Assembly (NCBI RefSeq): GCF_030814835.1
Contig: NZ_JAUSVS010000002.1
Coordinates: 434,001-498,000 of the forward strand
Direction of reading: 5' to 3'
DNA length: 64,000 nucleotides
From: Caulobacter ginsengisoli
GTDB lineage: Bacteria > Pseudomonadota > Alphaproteobacteria > Caulobacterales > Caulobacteraceae
The position numbers and the translations under genes are program-made. Below are positions 18,707 through 26,763 of the stretch, one piece after another; within the stretch, counting starts at the first letter, position 1, and every line of letters starts with the position of its first letter. The notes beneath the pieces are model-generated. The model did not search any database, was not told the origin of the DNA, and saw only the letters and a program-made list of their open reading frames with translations.

Positions 18707-19723
18707 TCAGCGCCGCAAGGGCCGTTTCTCACGCAGGGCGATCACGACCTTGGCGATCGCCGCAGCCGCCAGGTCCGGGCCGGTTCCGGGAATGTCGTGA
18801 CCGCTGCCCTGCGCGACCAGGGTTTCGCTGTCGGTCGATAGCGCCGCCAGCCGTGCCTGGCCGGCGGCCCAACCGGGCTCGAGAAAGGCGTCGGGACCCG
18901 TGAACGGCCGGCCGTGCCGCACGATCATCAACGGCATGGAGCCCAGCGCGCCGAAGCCGCCTGGCCGCCGCTGGTCCTCCGGCGTCAGGTCGTAGCCGTG
19001 GGCCGCCTCGTTGCCTGCCGCGCGGAAGAAGGCCGGGCGGACCACCAGGGCCAGGGCCTGGCGGCGCTGGGCCGGATCCAGGGAGGCCGGCAGGCGGGCC
19101 TTGGCCGGGTCGGCGGCCAGTTGGGCCCGGACCAGCCCGAGCTTGGCGGCGCCCTCCAGCCGGCGATAGAAGGCCGCGCCGGACGACACCCAGTCGAAGA
19201 AGCGCTGATTGAAGACCACACCCTCTTCGGCGGCGTCCACCAGCACCATGCCGGCAACGGCCCCCGGCTGATCCCGCGCCATCTGGCGGGCGATCAGTCC
19301 GCCATAGGAGTGGCCGACCAGGACGAACGGCCCGGTCTCGCCCGCCCCAGCCAGCACGGCGCGCAGCTCGGCGGCCTGGCCCGCGATGCTGAGCGGCGAG
19401 CGGCTCGGCTCGCTCCAGCCCAGCCCGGCGCGGTCATAGGCGCAGACCCGGGCGAAACGGGCGATGCGGGTCTGTAACGGAGCGAGCAGGACAGCGGGAA
19501 CCCCGCCGCCCGACACCAGCACGACGGTGGGGCCGCCCTGGCCGACACAGAGCATATGCCGACGACCATTGCCGACATCGACCATCCGTCCCGGCGGCGG
19601 GAACCTGGTGGCGTCGCGATGCTCGAGCCAGACCTCGATCGCCACGGCGCCGATGAGCCCGGCTACGACCAGGCCGCCAAGGCCCAGGCCCAGCCAGAGC
19701 GCCCATTTTCCGATGTCCGCCAT
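18707..19723 (-). CDS. Membrane-anchored alpha/beta hydrolase
   Basis: 338 residues from ATG 19723, preceded by GAGGGATGG. One N-terminal transmembrane helix (about residues 6-28, Gly/Leu-rich) anchors the enzyme with its catalytic domain probably periplasmic. The oxyanion region is VSGGGVP, the nucleophile elbow is GHSYGG, a likely acid follows in LVDAAEEG, and the catalytic His is in GSGHDIPG. An esterase/lipase-like role is expected. It is divergent from a TetR gene across two identical-architecture palindromes, so it is probably that regulator's target. Confidence 0.88.
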   Translation of the reverse strand: MADIGKWALWLGLGLGGLVVAGLIGAVAIEVWLEHRDATRFPPPGRMVDVGNGRRHMLCVGQGGPTVVLVSGGGVPAVLLAPLQTRIARFARVCAYDRAGLGWSEPSRSPLSIAGQAAELRAVLAGAGETGPFVLVGHSYGGLIARQMARDQPGAVAGMVLVDAAEEGVVFNQRFFDWVSSGAAFYRRLEGAAKLGLVRAQLAADPAKARLPASLDPAQRRQALALVVRPAFFRAAGNEAAHGYDLTPEDQRRPGGFGALGSMPLMIVRHGRPFTGPDAFLEPGWAAGQARLAALSTDSETLVAQGSGHDIPGTGPDLAAAAIAKVVIALREKRPLRR

Positions 19724-19740
19724 ATTCCATCCCTCAATCG

Positions 19741-19773
19741 GATACTTTATAGTATCGGATACCAATAAGTATC
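19741..19773. promoter_or_regulatory. Twin palindromes, probable TetR operators
   Basis: GATAC-TTTATA-GTATC at 19741-19756 and GATAC-CAATAA-GTATC at 19758-19773: two 16-bp dyads with identical perfect 5-bp arms and different 6-bp centres, one base apart. They lie between the alpha/beta hydrolase start (19723) and the TetR start (19786) and are the only AT-rich stretch nearby, so they probably overlap both promoters. The arrangement fits co-operative binding of two TetR dimers. Confidence 0.7.
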
Positions 19774-19785
19774 GAAAATGAGCCC

Positions 19786-20358
19786 ATGTCGAGTCGTCCT
19801 CTCAGCCGCAAGCGCGCCCAGACCCTGGAACGGCTGCTGGCCGGGGCCACGGCGGTCATCGCCGAGAAGGGGTTCCAGCGCGCCTCCCTCGACGAGATCG
19901 CCGCCCGGGCGGGGCTGACCAAGGGGGCCGTCTATTCGAACTTCGCCAGCAAGGAGGCGCTGTTCCTGGCGGTGATGTCGGCCCAGACCCTGCGCATGCA
20001 GCCTCGCTTTCCGCCGGATGGCGACCTGCGGGCCTGTCTGCGGGCCCTGGGCGAGGCCTGCGCGGAACTGTTGCCCCGCGCCCGCGCCCAGGCGGCCTTC
20101 ATCTCGGAGTTTCACCTCTACACCCTGACCCATGACGAGATGCGCCAGCGGCTGGGCGACGCCCACGCCGCCGGCTTCGCGGCCGGGGCCGCCGACCTCG
20201 TGGCGCGGTTTCCAGCCGATTGCCTGCCGATGCCACCGCAGGTGTTGCCTGTTGTCATCCAGGCGCTGTCGCTGGGCCTGGTCTATCAGCATTGCCTGAC
20301 CCCCGACGCGGTGACGCCCGAAGTGGCCATCGCGGCGTTCGAGGCGCTGGCGGGCTGA
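19786..20358 (+). CDS. TetR/AcrR-family transcriptional repressor
   Basis: 190 residues. The N-terminal helix-turn-helix domain lies at about residues 10-60, with the typical AVIAEKGFQRASLDEIAARAGLTKGAVYSNFASKEALF. The C-terminal half is helical and variable, as expected for ligand binding and dimerisation. The twin GATAC-N6-GTATC dyads just upstream are its likely operators, controlling itself and the divergent alpha/beta hydrolase. The ligand may be a lipid or ester handled by that hydrolase, which is inference. Confidence 0.92.
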   Translation: MSSRPLSRKRAQTLERLLAGATAVIAEKGFQRASLDEIAARAGLTKGAVYSNFASKEALFLAVMSAQTLRMQPRFPPDGDLRACLRALGEACAELLPRARAQAAFISEFHLYTLTHDEMRQRLGDAHAAGFAAGAADLVARFPADCLPMPPQVLPVVIQALSLGLVYQHCLTPDAVTPEVAIAAFEALAG

Positions 20359-20457
20359 CGGCGACAGCCGCAGAATGGCGATGTTTCGGGCGAGAGGCCT
20401 CTCTTCGCAGCCGCTCGCCCCGCTGGCGCGTTGTCACGCGACAAAGAAAGGATGCGC

Positions 20458-21411
20458 ATGGCGGAAGACCTGGTTCTGGTCGGCGATATCGGCGGCACCA
20501 ATGCCCGCTTCGGCCTGGCTCGCGCCGGGTCGGCGAAGATCGAGGCCATCCACGGATACGAGGTCGCCGACTATCCCCAGGCGACCGACGCCATCCGCGT
20601 CTATCTCGAGGCGGTCAAGCTGAGCGCCCCGCCCGCCCGCGCCGCCATCGCCGTGGCCGGGCCGATCATCGACGGGGCCATCGACTTCACCAACAGCGAC
20701 TGGCTCCTCTCCGAGCAGGGCTTGCGGGAGATGGGGTTTGGCGAGGCGCGGCTGCTCAACGACTTCGCGGCCCTGGCCCTGGCGGCCCCGGCCATGACCG
20801 GCCACGACCTGCACCGGCTGGGCCATGAGGCGCAGGCCGAGCCGGGCGGGACTCTGGTGGTGATGGGACCGGGGACCGGATTTGGGGTCTCGGCCCTGGC
20901 GGCGGGCAGGACGGTGGTCACGACAGAGGGCGGGCATGCCGCCTTCGCGCCGGGCGACGAGGTCGAGGACGAGGTGCTGCGCCGGCTGCGGGCGGAGTTC
21001 GGCCGGGTGTCGATCGAGCGGCTGCTGTCGGGGCCGGGCATCTGCAGCCTGCACCGGGCCCTGGCCGACATGGCGGGCCGGCCGGTGGAAACCGACGATC
21101 CCGCGGCCATCACCAAGGCGGCCCTGGCCGGCGACCCGGCCAGCCTGGACACCCTGATGCGGTTCTGCGGCATCCTGGGCGCGGTGGCCGGCGACCTGGC
21201 GCTGGGGTTCGGGGCCACGGGCGGGGTCTATATCGCCGGCGGCATCCCGCCGCGCATCCTGGACCTGCTGGACGCCTCGCCCTTCCGCGCGCGTTTCGAG
21301 GACAAGGGGCGGTTCAAGGCCTATGTGGCCCGCATTCCCACCCAGGTGATCGTCCACCCGCACGCCGCCCTGGTCGGGGCGGCGCTGGCGGCGTCGCCGG
21401 CGGCCCCCTGA
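20458..21411 (+). CDS. glk: Glucokinase
   Basis: 317 residues from ATG 20458; another ATG 6 bp earlier shares the AAAGG site. This is the bacterial Glk family (not ROK), which phosphorylates glucose with ATP to glucose 6-phosphate. The phosphate-binding GDIGGTNARFGLA is at about residues 8-20, with the conserved catalytic-Asp region NDFAALALAAP and MGPGTGFGVSAL. The ending IVHPHAALVGAAL is typical. In related bacteria it feeds the Entner-Doudoroff pathway, but edd/eda/zwf are not in the window. Confidence 0.95.
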   Translation: MAEDLVLVGDIGGTNARFGLARAGSAKIEAIHGYEVADYPQATDAIRVYLEAVKLSAPPARAAIAVAGPIIDGAIDFTNSDWLLSEQGLREMGFGEARLLNDFAALALAAPAMTGHDLHRLGHEAQAEPGGTLVVMGPGTGFGVSALAAGRTVVTTEGGHAAFAPGDEVEDEVLRRLRAEFGRVSIERLLSGPGICSLHRALADMAGRPVETDDPAAITKAALAGDPASLDTLMRFCGILGAVAGDLALGFGATGGVYIAGGIPPRILDLLDASPFRARFEDKGRFKAYVARIPTQVIVHPHAALVGAALAASPAAP

Positions 21412-21490
21412 CGGAACCTTCGACCCCGCCCAGCCATTTCCTGTTGCGAGGCTCTGCACCCCGCGGGCTCTGACGATTGGAGGCGACGTC

Positions 21491-21664
21491 ATGCATTGGA
21501 CCCAGAAGGCCGGCGAAGAAGGCCATGTGGAACTGGACAAGACCGAAGCCCGCCAAGGCGACGAGCACAGCGACAACGGCCCGCCCCTGGTGGTCGGCAC
21601 CCTGGCGGTGACCATCATCTTCGCCCTGATGCTGGCCTTCTTCTGGTACGTCCGCACGCACTAG
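21491..21664 (+). CDS. Small single-span membrane protein
   Basis: 57 residues. A GGAGG site lies 5 bases before the ATG. The first 30 residues are hydrophilic and strongly acidic, then one transmembrane helix runs from about residue 33 to 53 (VVGTLAVTIIFALMLAFFW), ending in a short YVRTH tail. Orientation with the charged head in the cytoplasm or periplasm is unclear. It resembles the small accessory subunits or regulators seen beside transporters and oxidases, but no family is recognised. It overlaps the convergent MATE gene by 4 bp. Confidence 0.65.
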   Translation: MHWTQKAGEEGHVELDKTEARQGDEHSDNGPPLVVGTLAVTIIFALMLAFFWYVRTH

Positions 21665-22953
21665 GGTCGGCGGGAAATCATCCACAGGCGCGCCAGCACC
21701 AGGGCCATGGCCAGCAGGCTGGCGCAGAGCAGGGCGGTCAGAACACCGCTCAGACCCTGCCGCTCGCCCAGCCACAGGGCCAGGGGCGGGGCCAGCAGCA
21801 CGAAGGGCGCGGTGCGCAGTACGGTCGGCTGCCAGGTTTCCCCGCGCGCCCGCAGGACGGAATCGACGACGCCCTGAACGCCGTCCGGGATCATCAGGAC
21901 GGCCACCAGCCCCATCACCGCCGTCAGAGCCGCCGCCGTCGCCGCATCGGCGGTGAAGCCTCTGGCGATCGGACTGGCGAAAGCCAGGCTGACCAGTCCG
22001 CTGAGCAGCATCGCCGCCAGGCAGAGGCCGATGGCGCGCCAGCCGGCCTGGCGCGCCGCGCCTGGCTCGCCGCGACCCAGGGCCTCCGCGCTCAGCACCG
22101 CCCCGGCCGTCGCCAGGCCCTGGGCCAGCAGATAGACCAAGGTGAGCAGCCCCCCGGTGGCCAGCGAGAAGGCCGCAACAGCGGTCGCGCCCAGCCGGCC
22201 GGCGATGATCCCCAGCGTGGCGAAGGCGCCGGCCTCGATCAGCGAACTGACCGCCGCCGCCCCGCCGATGGCCAGCAATGGCCGGTAGCCGGGCTCGCGC
22301 CGCCCGGCCCGCAGCCAGGGCCGCACGCCGGGGGAGGCCAGCATCCAGGCCGCCAGCAGACCAAAGAGAAGCACCCGGGAGAGCGCGGTCGCCCAGGCCG
22401 AACCCAGGGCGCCCCAGGTCGGGATGAGGGCCAGGTCCAGGCCGAGATTGGCCAGATTGGCCACCCACATGGCGATCAACCCCGGCAGGGGCCGCTGCCG
22501 GGCTTCCAGGAACAGGGTGCAGGCCATGAAGGCCAGATGGAAGGGAAGCGAGAGGGCCAGCACGCCGGCCACCGCGCCGCCGCGCTCGGCCAGGGCCGGG
22601 GCCAGGCCAAAGGCGGCCAGCAGTTGCTCCCCCGAACTCCAGGCCGCCAGCCAGACCGCCAGGCCGGCGACCGTGGCGATGACCAGGCCGCGCCGCCAGA
22701 TCCCGCCGGCCGCCTCGCCGGCGCCCACCGCCCGGGCGGTCAGCACCTGCACGCCCAGCAACAGGCCGATGCCGCCGTAGGAGGCCGGCCCGACCAGGGT
22801 CCAGCCCAGGGCCAGGTCGGCCAGCTGGCGAGGTGCGAACTGGCCGACGACGATCATGTCGACCAGCCCCATGACGACCACGCCCAGCCGGCCGGCCGCC
22901 ACCGGCGCGGCCAGGCGCAGCAACTTCCGCTCCAGGTCGAAACGGCCGGCCAT
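21661..22953 (-). CDS. MATE-family multidrug/toxin efflux transporter
   Basis: 430 residues with about twelve predicted transmembrane helices in two homologous halves. The first helix region reads LAAPVAAGRLGVVVMGLVDMIVVGQF, typical of MATE proteins (a helix-1 Asp after the Gly/Met stretch), and helix 7 begins after RREPGYRPLLAIGGAAAVSSLIE. These inner-membrane antiporters export cationic drugs or metabolites using sodium or protons. It is transcribed toward a glucokinase and a small membrane protein, and no local regulator is evident. Confidence 0.93.
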   Translation of the reverse strand: MAGRFDLERKLLRLAAPVAAGRLGVVVMGLVDMIVVGQFAPRQLADLALGWTLVGPASYGGIGLLLGVQVLTARAVGAGEAAGGIWRRGLVIATVAGLAVWLAAWSSGEQLLAAFGLAPALAERGGAVAGVLALSLPFHLAFMACTLFLEARQRPLPGLIAMWVANLANLGLDLALIPTWGALGSAWATALSRVLLFGLLAAWMLASPGVRPWLRAGRREPGYRPLLAIGGAAAVSSLIEAGAFATLGIIAGRLGATAVAAFSLATGGLLTLVYLLAQGLATAGAVLSAEALGRGEPGAARQAGWRAIGLCLAAMLLSGLVSLAFASPIARGFTADAATAAALTAVMGLVAVLMIPDGVQGVVDSVLRARGETWQPTVLRTAPFVLLAPPLALWLGERQGLSGVLTALLCASLLAMALVLARLWMISRRP

Positions 22954-23050
22954 ACCTGCTCGGACGCCCCCGTCTGTTGACGGCGGCAGGCTAGCACGGC
23001 GTCGCCAGGCTCAGAATTCTGGCGGAATCAGCGGATTGATGAGGGACTAG

Positions 23051-23076
23051 GCCTCGCCCCGCCGATCTGGCGAGGC
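23051..23076 (-). terminator. Hairpin downstream of tRNA-Lys
   Basis: A perfect 8-bp stem, GCCTCGCC at 23051-23058 and GGCGAGGC at 23069-23076, with a 10-base loop, lying 14 bp beyond the CCA end of the minus-strand tRNA. Probably the tRNA transcript's terminator. There is no long T-run. Confidence 0.55.
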
Positions 23077-23089
23077 AGTGTCCGGGAAA

Positions 23090-23165
<76 letters not shown>

Positions 23166-23242
23166 ATTTCCCGCTCCGGGGGGAACCCCTCGGCAAGGGC
23201 GCGGAACATACTGTAAAGCGTCGGGAAGGCAAGGCGGGAATC

Positions 23243-23587
23243 ATGGCCAGGCGAGACATCACCGGCGCGGTCGATTTTGAGTATCTCGAGGACTATGCCG
23301 CCGGCGACCGGACGGTGATCGAGGAGGTGCTGGCGCTGTTCCGCGAACAGGCCTCGATGTGGTCGCCGATGCTCGATCCGGACGGCGACGGCTGGCGCGA
23401 CGCGGTGCACACCATCAAGGGCGCGGCGCGGGGAATCGGGGCCTTCACCCTGGGCGATGTCTGCGAGCGGACCGAGCTGCAGGGCGCCTCGGGCCTGGGC
23501 AGTGTGCGGACGGCCCTGGACGCGGCGCTGTTCGACGTGGCGGCCTACGCCCACGAACTGGAACTGCAGCGGATTCGCGGGCGGTAG
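23243..23587 (+). CDS. Stand-alone Hpt (histidine phosphotransfer) domain protein
   Basis: 114 residues consisting of one Hpt four-helix bundle. The phosphorylatable His is in HTIKGAARGIGA (about residue 57), the standard HxxKG motif. It would pass phosphate between a hybrid histidine kinase and a response regulator in the cytoplasm. No kinase or regulator gene is adjacent, so partners are elsewhere. The first 20 residues (VDFEYLEDYAAGDRTVIEEVLALF) are typical of single-domain Hpt proteins. Confidence 0.9.
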   Translation: MARRDITGAVDFEYLEDYAAGDRTVIEEVLALFREQASMWSPMLDPDGDGWRDAVHTIKGAARGIGAFTLGDVCERTELQGASGLGSVRTALDAALFDVAAYAHELELQRIRGR

Positions 23588-23596
23588 ATCGAAGCG

Positions 23597-23983
23597 CTAG
23601 GCGGTCGGCGGTTCGGCGATGTGGAGCCAGGCGATCCGCTCCTCGGCGCACGCATGACCCGTGGGGGCGAAGTCCTCGGGGTGGACGAACGCCCCGACAT
23701 GCAGGTGGATTTCGCTTGGCCAGCGCTCGCCCTCATAGGTCAGGGTTGATCCGCAGCGGGGGCAGAAACCGCGCTGGACACCCTCGGACGACGAAAAGCG
23801 CGTCATCGGCAGGCCTGAAAACCGGACCTGAGTGCGTTCGAACCCGGCGAAGGCGGACACTGGCGCTCCGGTGTGGCGCCGGCAGCTCTGACAATGGCAA
23901 TAGGCCGTCCATTTGGCCGCGCCGGCAGCCTCGAACTGGACCGCGTTACAGAGGCAGCGCCCCTTCCGCACATCATCAGGCAT
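23597..23983 (-). CDS. GFA/CENP-V family zinc protein
   Basis: 128 residues. Zinc-binding cysteines occur in the family pattern: RCLCNAV, CHCQSCRR and FCPRCGS. The fold is that of glutathione-dependent formaldehyde-activating enzyme, but most members have unproven function. It has no signal peptide. It ends 9 bp from the convergent Hpt gene. A second GFA-family gene lies at 50167-50574, only distantly similar. Confidence 0.9.
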   Translation of the reverse strand: MPDDVRKGRCLCNAVQFEAAGAAKWTAYCHCQSCRRHTGAPVSAFAGFERTQVRFSGLPMTRFSSSEGVQRGFCPRCGSTLTYEGERWPSEIHLHVGAFVHPEDFAPTGHACAEERIAWLHIAEPPTA

Positions 23984-24061
23984 GGCGAGGATATCATCCG
24001 AGGAGTCGGGAGAGCCTGCCGCAACGATGAGCGGCGGGCAACGTCCGGCGGCCCGCTCGGC

Positions 24062-24406
24062 CTAGGAGCGAATCTTGTCCCAGACCCCGAACTCATAGGC
24101 GATGCAGCGGTCGATCATGGTCCGCCACACCGGCTCGGCGATGGCGTGGCTGAGGCCGGCTTCGGTGGCGGCGGCCTTGACCTTGGCGACCACGTCCTCG
24201 ATCCGGGCCTTGTCGAGCACCACATGGCGGTTGGTCTTGATGCGGGCGGCGGCGTCCATGTAGCCCTGGCGCTCGGCGATCAGGGCGACCAGGGCCCGGT
24301 CGATGGCGTCGACCCCCTGACGGACCTCAGCCATGGTCGTGCAGTCGGCGGGCGACAGGCGCTCGGCGGAGTCGCCTTTTGGCGCGGTCAGAACATCTGT
24401 GGGCAT
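24062..24406 (-). CDS. Chorismate mutase, AroQ class
   Basis: 114 residues forming the all-helical AroQ fold: VDAIDRALVALIAERQGYMDAAARIK, with the Arg and Lys positions used to hold chorismate, and a second helix pair with EPVWRTMIDRCIAYE. It rearranges chorismate to prephenate for phenylalanine/tyrosine. The PchB-type isochorismate-pyruvate lyase has the same fold and cannot be excluded. No signal peptide. It begins 7 bp after the stop of a LysR-type gene, so the two are co-transcribed. Confidence 0.88.
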   Translation of the reverse strand: MPTDVLTAPKGDSAERLSPADCTTMAEVRQGVDAIDRALVALIAERQGYMDAAARIKTNRHVVLDKARIEDVVAKVKAAATEAGLSHAIAEPVWRTMIDRCIAYEFGVWDKIRS

Positions 24407-24413
24407 GTGAACT

Positions 24414-25373
24414 CTAGATACCGGCGCCGTTGTCCATGGTGCGGAGCGCCGCCTCGTGCGCGGCGGCTTCCTGGATAAGCCAGGAGACGAACGCCTTCAC
24501 CTGCGGCAGCCGCCCCTTGGTCTTGGGATGGACGACGTAATAGGCGAAGTCCACCGCCGTGGCGATCTCAAACGGCGTCACCAGCCGGCCCGCGTCGAGG
24601 TCTGCCTGCGCCAGGGTCCGCTTGGCCAGGGCTATGCCCCGGCCGTTGACGGCGGCCTCGATCACCAGGCTGGACTGGTTGAAGCGCGGGCCCCTCGCGC
24701 CATCGACATTCTTGATGCCCCGGGCCGCCAGCCACATGGCCCAGTCAGGGCAGGAATCGTCGGCGTCGGGGCTGCCGTCATGCAGCAGGATGTGGTGGGT
24801 CAGGCCCGTGGGGTCTTCCAGCGGGTTGGCGGCCAGCAGCCCGGGGCTGGCGACGGGAATCACCGTCTCGCTAAGCAGGCGCGTGACCTCCAGGCCCGGA
24901 TAGCGGCCGCCGCCATAGCGGATGGCCAGGTCCACCTCGCCGCTGGCGAAGTCGACGACATCCATGCCGGCCGACAGCCAGACATCGACCTGGGGATGGG
25001 CCAGCTCGAATTTGCCGAGGCGCGGGACGAGCCACTTGGCGGCGAAACTGGGGGCGGCGGTCAGGGTCAGGCGGCGGCCATCGACGGCGGCGGTCAGCAG
25101 GCTGGCGGCTTCGGCCAGGCGGTCGAAGGCCTCGCGCAGGGCGGGGAGGGCGGTCTGGGCGGCGTCGGTGAGCAGCAGGCCCTTGGGCGTGCGCTTGAAG
25201 AGGGCGGCGCCGACATAGTCCTCGAGGTTCTGAATCTGCTGGGAGACGGCGCCGGGCGTCACCGATAGCTCGTCGGCGGCGCGGCTGAAGTTCAGATGCC
25301 GGGCGGCGGCCTCGAACGCCTTGAGGGCGTTCAGCGGCGGCAGCCGGCGGCGTTGGTCGGCGGATCGTTCCAT
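24414..25373 (-). CDS. LysR-type regulator, GcvA-like
   Basis: 319 residues from ATG 25373; upstream in-frame codons lack similarity. The N-terminal winged helix-turn-helix lies at about residues 12-70, with LNALKAFEAAARHLNFSRAADELSVTPGAVSQQIQNLE. A periplasmic-binding-protein-like effector domain follows. The LPPLNALKAFEAAARHLNF start is the GcvA subgroup's. It is divergent from the sulfur-assimilation operon (198 bp between starts) and upstream of chorismate mutase, so either could be its target. Confidence 0.92.
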   Translation of the reverse strand: MERSADQRRRLPPLNALKAFEAAARHLNFSRAADELSVTPGAVSQQIQNLEDYVGAALFKRTPKGLLLTDAAQTALPALREAFDRLAEAASLLTAAVDGRRLTLTAAPSFAAKWLVPRLGKFELAHPQVDVWLSAGMDVVDFASGEVDLAIRYGGGRYPGLEVTRLLSETVIPVASPGLLAANPLEDPTGLTHHILLHDGSPDADDSCPDWAMWLAARGIKNVDGARGPRFNQSSLVIEAAVNGRGIALAKRTLAQADLDAGRLVTPFEIATAVDFAYYVVHPKTKGRLPQVKAFVSWLIQEAAAHEAALRTMDNGAGI

Positions 25374-25571
25374 AAGAATTGCTGACAGCCCCGGCAGAAG
25401 TCCTCGTTTGCGAAATGGGCCCTTGAACCCCAGCTTGCAAGTTGTCCGCTGACGTATCGGCCCTTTTCGTCGGCGGGTGTGTGGCGGGGCGGATCGCATG
25501 GTCCGTCCCGTCCGTCTCTCCCCGGGGCCCCTTTCAAGGCCCCGTCGGACTTATAGAGAAGCTAACGAGTC
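25374..25571. promoter_or_regulatory. Divergent regulatory region between LysR gene and sulfur operon
   Basis: 198 bp containing both promoters. The only clear structure is the hairpin GGGGCC (25524-25529) / GGCCCC (25538-25543), 28 bp before cobA. It could be a weak attenuating element. I looked for SAM-II or cobalamin riboswitch signatures and see none that hold up. No clean LysR T-N11-A dyad stands out. Confidence 0.4.
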
Positions 25572-26399
25572 ATGTCCCGGTCTTCGAAGTCTCCCAGCAA
25601 CAATCGTTTCGTGGTCCTGGGCGGCGGCGCGCCGGCCCGGCCCGGTGAAGTGTGGCTGGTGGGCGCCGGCCCCGGCGATCCGGACCTGCTGACGATCAAG
25701 GCCGCGCGGGTCATCGCCGCCGCCGATGTCATCGTTCATGACGGCCTGGTCTCCGATGAAGTCCTCCGCCTGGCGCCCGCCTCGGCGCGGCTGATCTCGG
25801 TCGCCAAGCGCAAGAACCGCCACACCCTGCCGCAGGACGAGATCAATCGCCTGCTGGTCGCTTTCGCCCGTGAAGGGCTGACCGTCGTGCGGCTGAAGGG
25901 TGGCGACCCCTTCATCTTCGGCCGTGGCGGCGAGGAGCTGGAAGAATGCCGCGCCGCCGGCGTCACCTGCCATGTGGTCCCGGGCGTCACCGCCGCCATC
26001 GCCGCCGCCGCCTCGGCCGGCGCGCCGCTGACCCATCGCGGCAGCGCCCAGGCGGTGACCTTCGTCACCGGCCACGCCGCGCACGGCGACCCGGACCTGG
26101 ACTGGGCCTCGCTGGCGCGTCCCAACCAGACGGTGGTGATCTACATGGGCCTGACCACCGCCGGCCTGATCGCCGAGCGTCTGGCCGCGGCCGGCCGCGA
26201 CGCCGCCACCCCGGCCCTGATCGTCGTCAACGCCAGCCGGGCCGACGAGCAACGCATTCCCACGACGCTGGGCCATCTGGCCGCCGCCGCCGAAGGCCTG
26301 TCGGGCCCGGCCCTGCTGATCGTGGGCGAGGCCATGGCGCTGGCCCAGGCCTCCAGCCTGGACGAGATCCTGGCCCCCGTGCGGGAGGTCCGCCAATGA
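25572..26399 (+). CDS. cobA: Uroporphyrinogen-III C-methyltransferase
   Basis: 275 residues. SUMT family: GAGPGDPDLLTIKA near residue 37, the conserved RLKGGDPFIFGRGGEE around 103-118, and VVPGVTAAIAAAASAGAPLTHR. It methylates uroporphyrinogen III twice with S-adenosylmethionine to precorrin-2, the entry to siroheme. It is only the methyltransferase domain: the dehydrogenase/ferrochelatase domain of CysG is absent, so those steps must be encoded elsewhere. First gene of the sulfur operon, where siroheme is needed for the sulfite reductase two genes downstream. The DUF2849 start overlaps its stop (ATGA). Confidence 0.95.
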   Translation: MSRSSKSPSNNRFVVLGGGAPARPGEVWLVGAGPGDPDLLTIKAARVIAAADVIVHDGLVSDEVLRLAPASARLISVAKRKNRHTLPQDEINRLLVAFAREGLTVVRLKGGDPFIFGRGGEELEECRAAGVTCHVVPGVTAAIAAAASAGAPLTHRGSAQAVTFVTGHAAHGDPDLDWASLARPNQTVVIYMGLTTAGLIAERLAAAGRDAATPALIVVNASRADEQRIPTTLGHLAAAAEGLSGPALLIVGEAMALAQASSLDEILAPVREVRQ

Positions 26400-26758
26400 A
26401 GGTCCTCACCGCCAATCGCCTCACCGACGGCGAGGTCGTGTTCTGGCGCGGCGGCCACTGGGTCGAGCGCTTCGCCGACGCCGAGATTTTCGCCGCCGAC
26501 GATCCGGCCGGGCAGGGGGCCGAAGCCGTCGCCCTGGGCCAGCCTACGGTGGTCGTCGAGCCCTACCTGATCGACATCGCCGAGGGTCCGGCCGGAGTGG
26601 CTCCGGTCAGCTACCGCGAACGCATCCGGGCGCTTGGCCCGACCAACGAACCCGAACACGGCAAGCAGGCCGAAGGTGGCGCGGCCATCGAAGCCCTGCT
26701 GGCCGCCACCGGCGCCGCCCGCTCCACGGGCCGCGTCGACCTGATCCGCAGGAAGTAG
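26396..26758 (+). CDS. DUF2849 protein of the sulfite reductase operon
   Basis: 120 residues. It starts in an ATGA overlap with cobA and ends 5 bp before cysI. The N-terminal KVLTANRLTDGEVVFWRG and a following Glu/Ala-rich middle are the DUF2849 pattern, a family found in this operon in alphaproteobacteria. It has no Cys, signal peptide or membrane segment, so it is not an iron-sulfur carrier. A role in assembling or supplying the siroheme reductase is likely from position, but its molecular function is unknown. Confidence 0.88.
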   Translation: MKVLTANRLTDGEVVFWRGGHWVERFADAEIFAADDPAGQGAEAVALGQPTVVVEPYLIDIAEGPAGVAPVSYRERIRALGPTNEPEHGKQAEGGAAIEALLAATGAARSTGRVDLIRRK

Positions 26759-26763
26759 CCGCC

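Noticed and set aside
25442..25571. Possible leader peptide or SAM riboswitch before the sulfur operon
   Set aside because: Short ORFs here have no Cys or Met run, and AAGCTAA near 25560 alone is not enough for SAM-II, whose other conserved helices I could not find.
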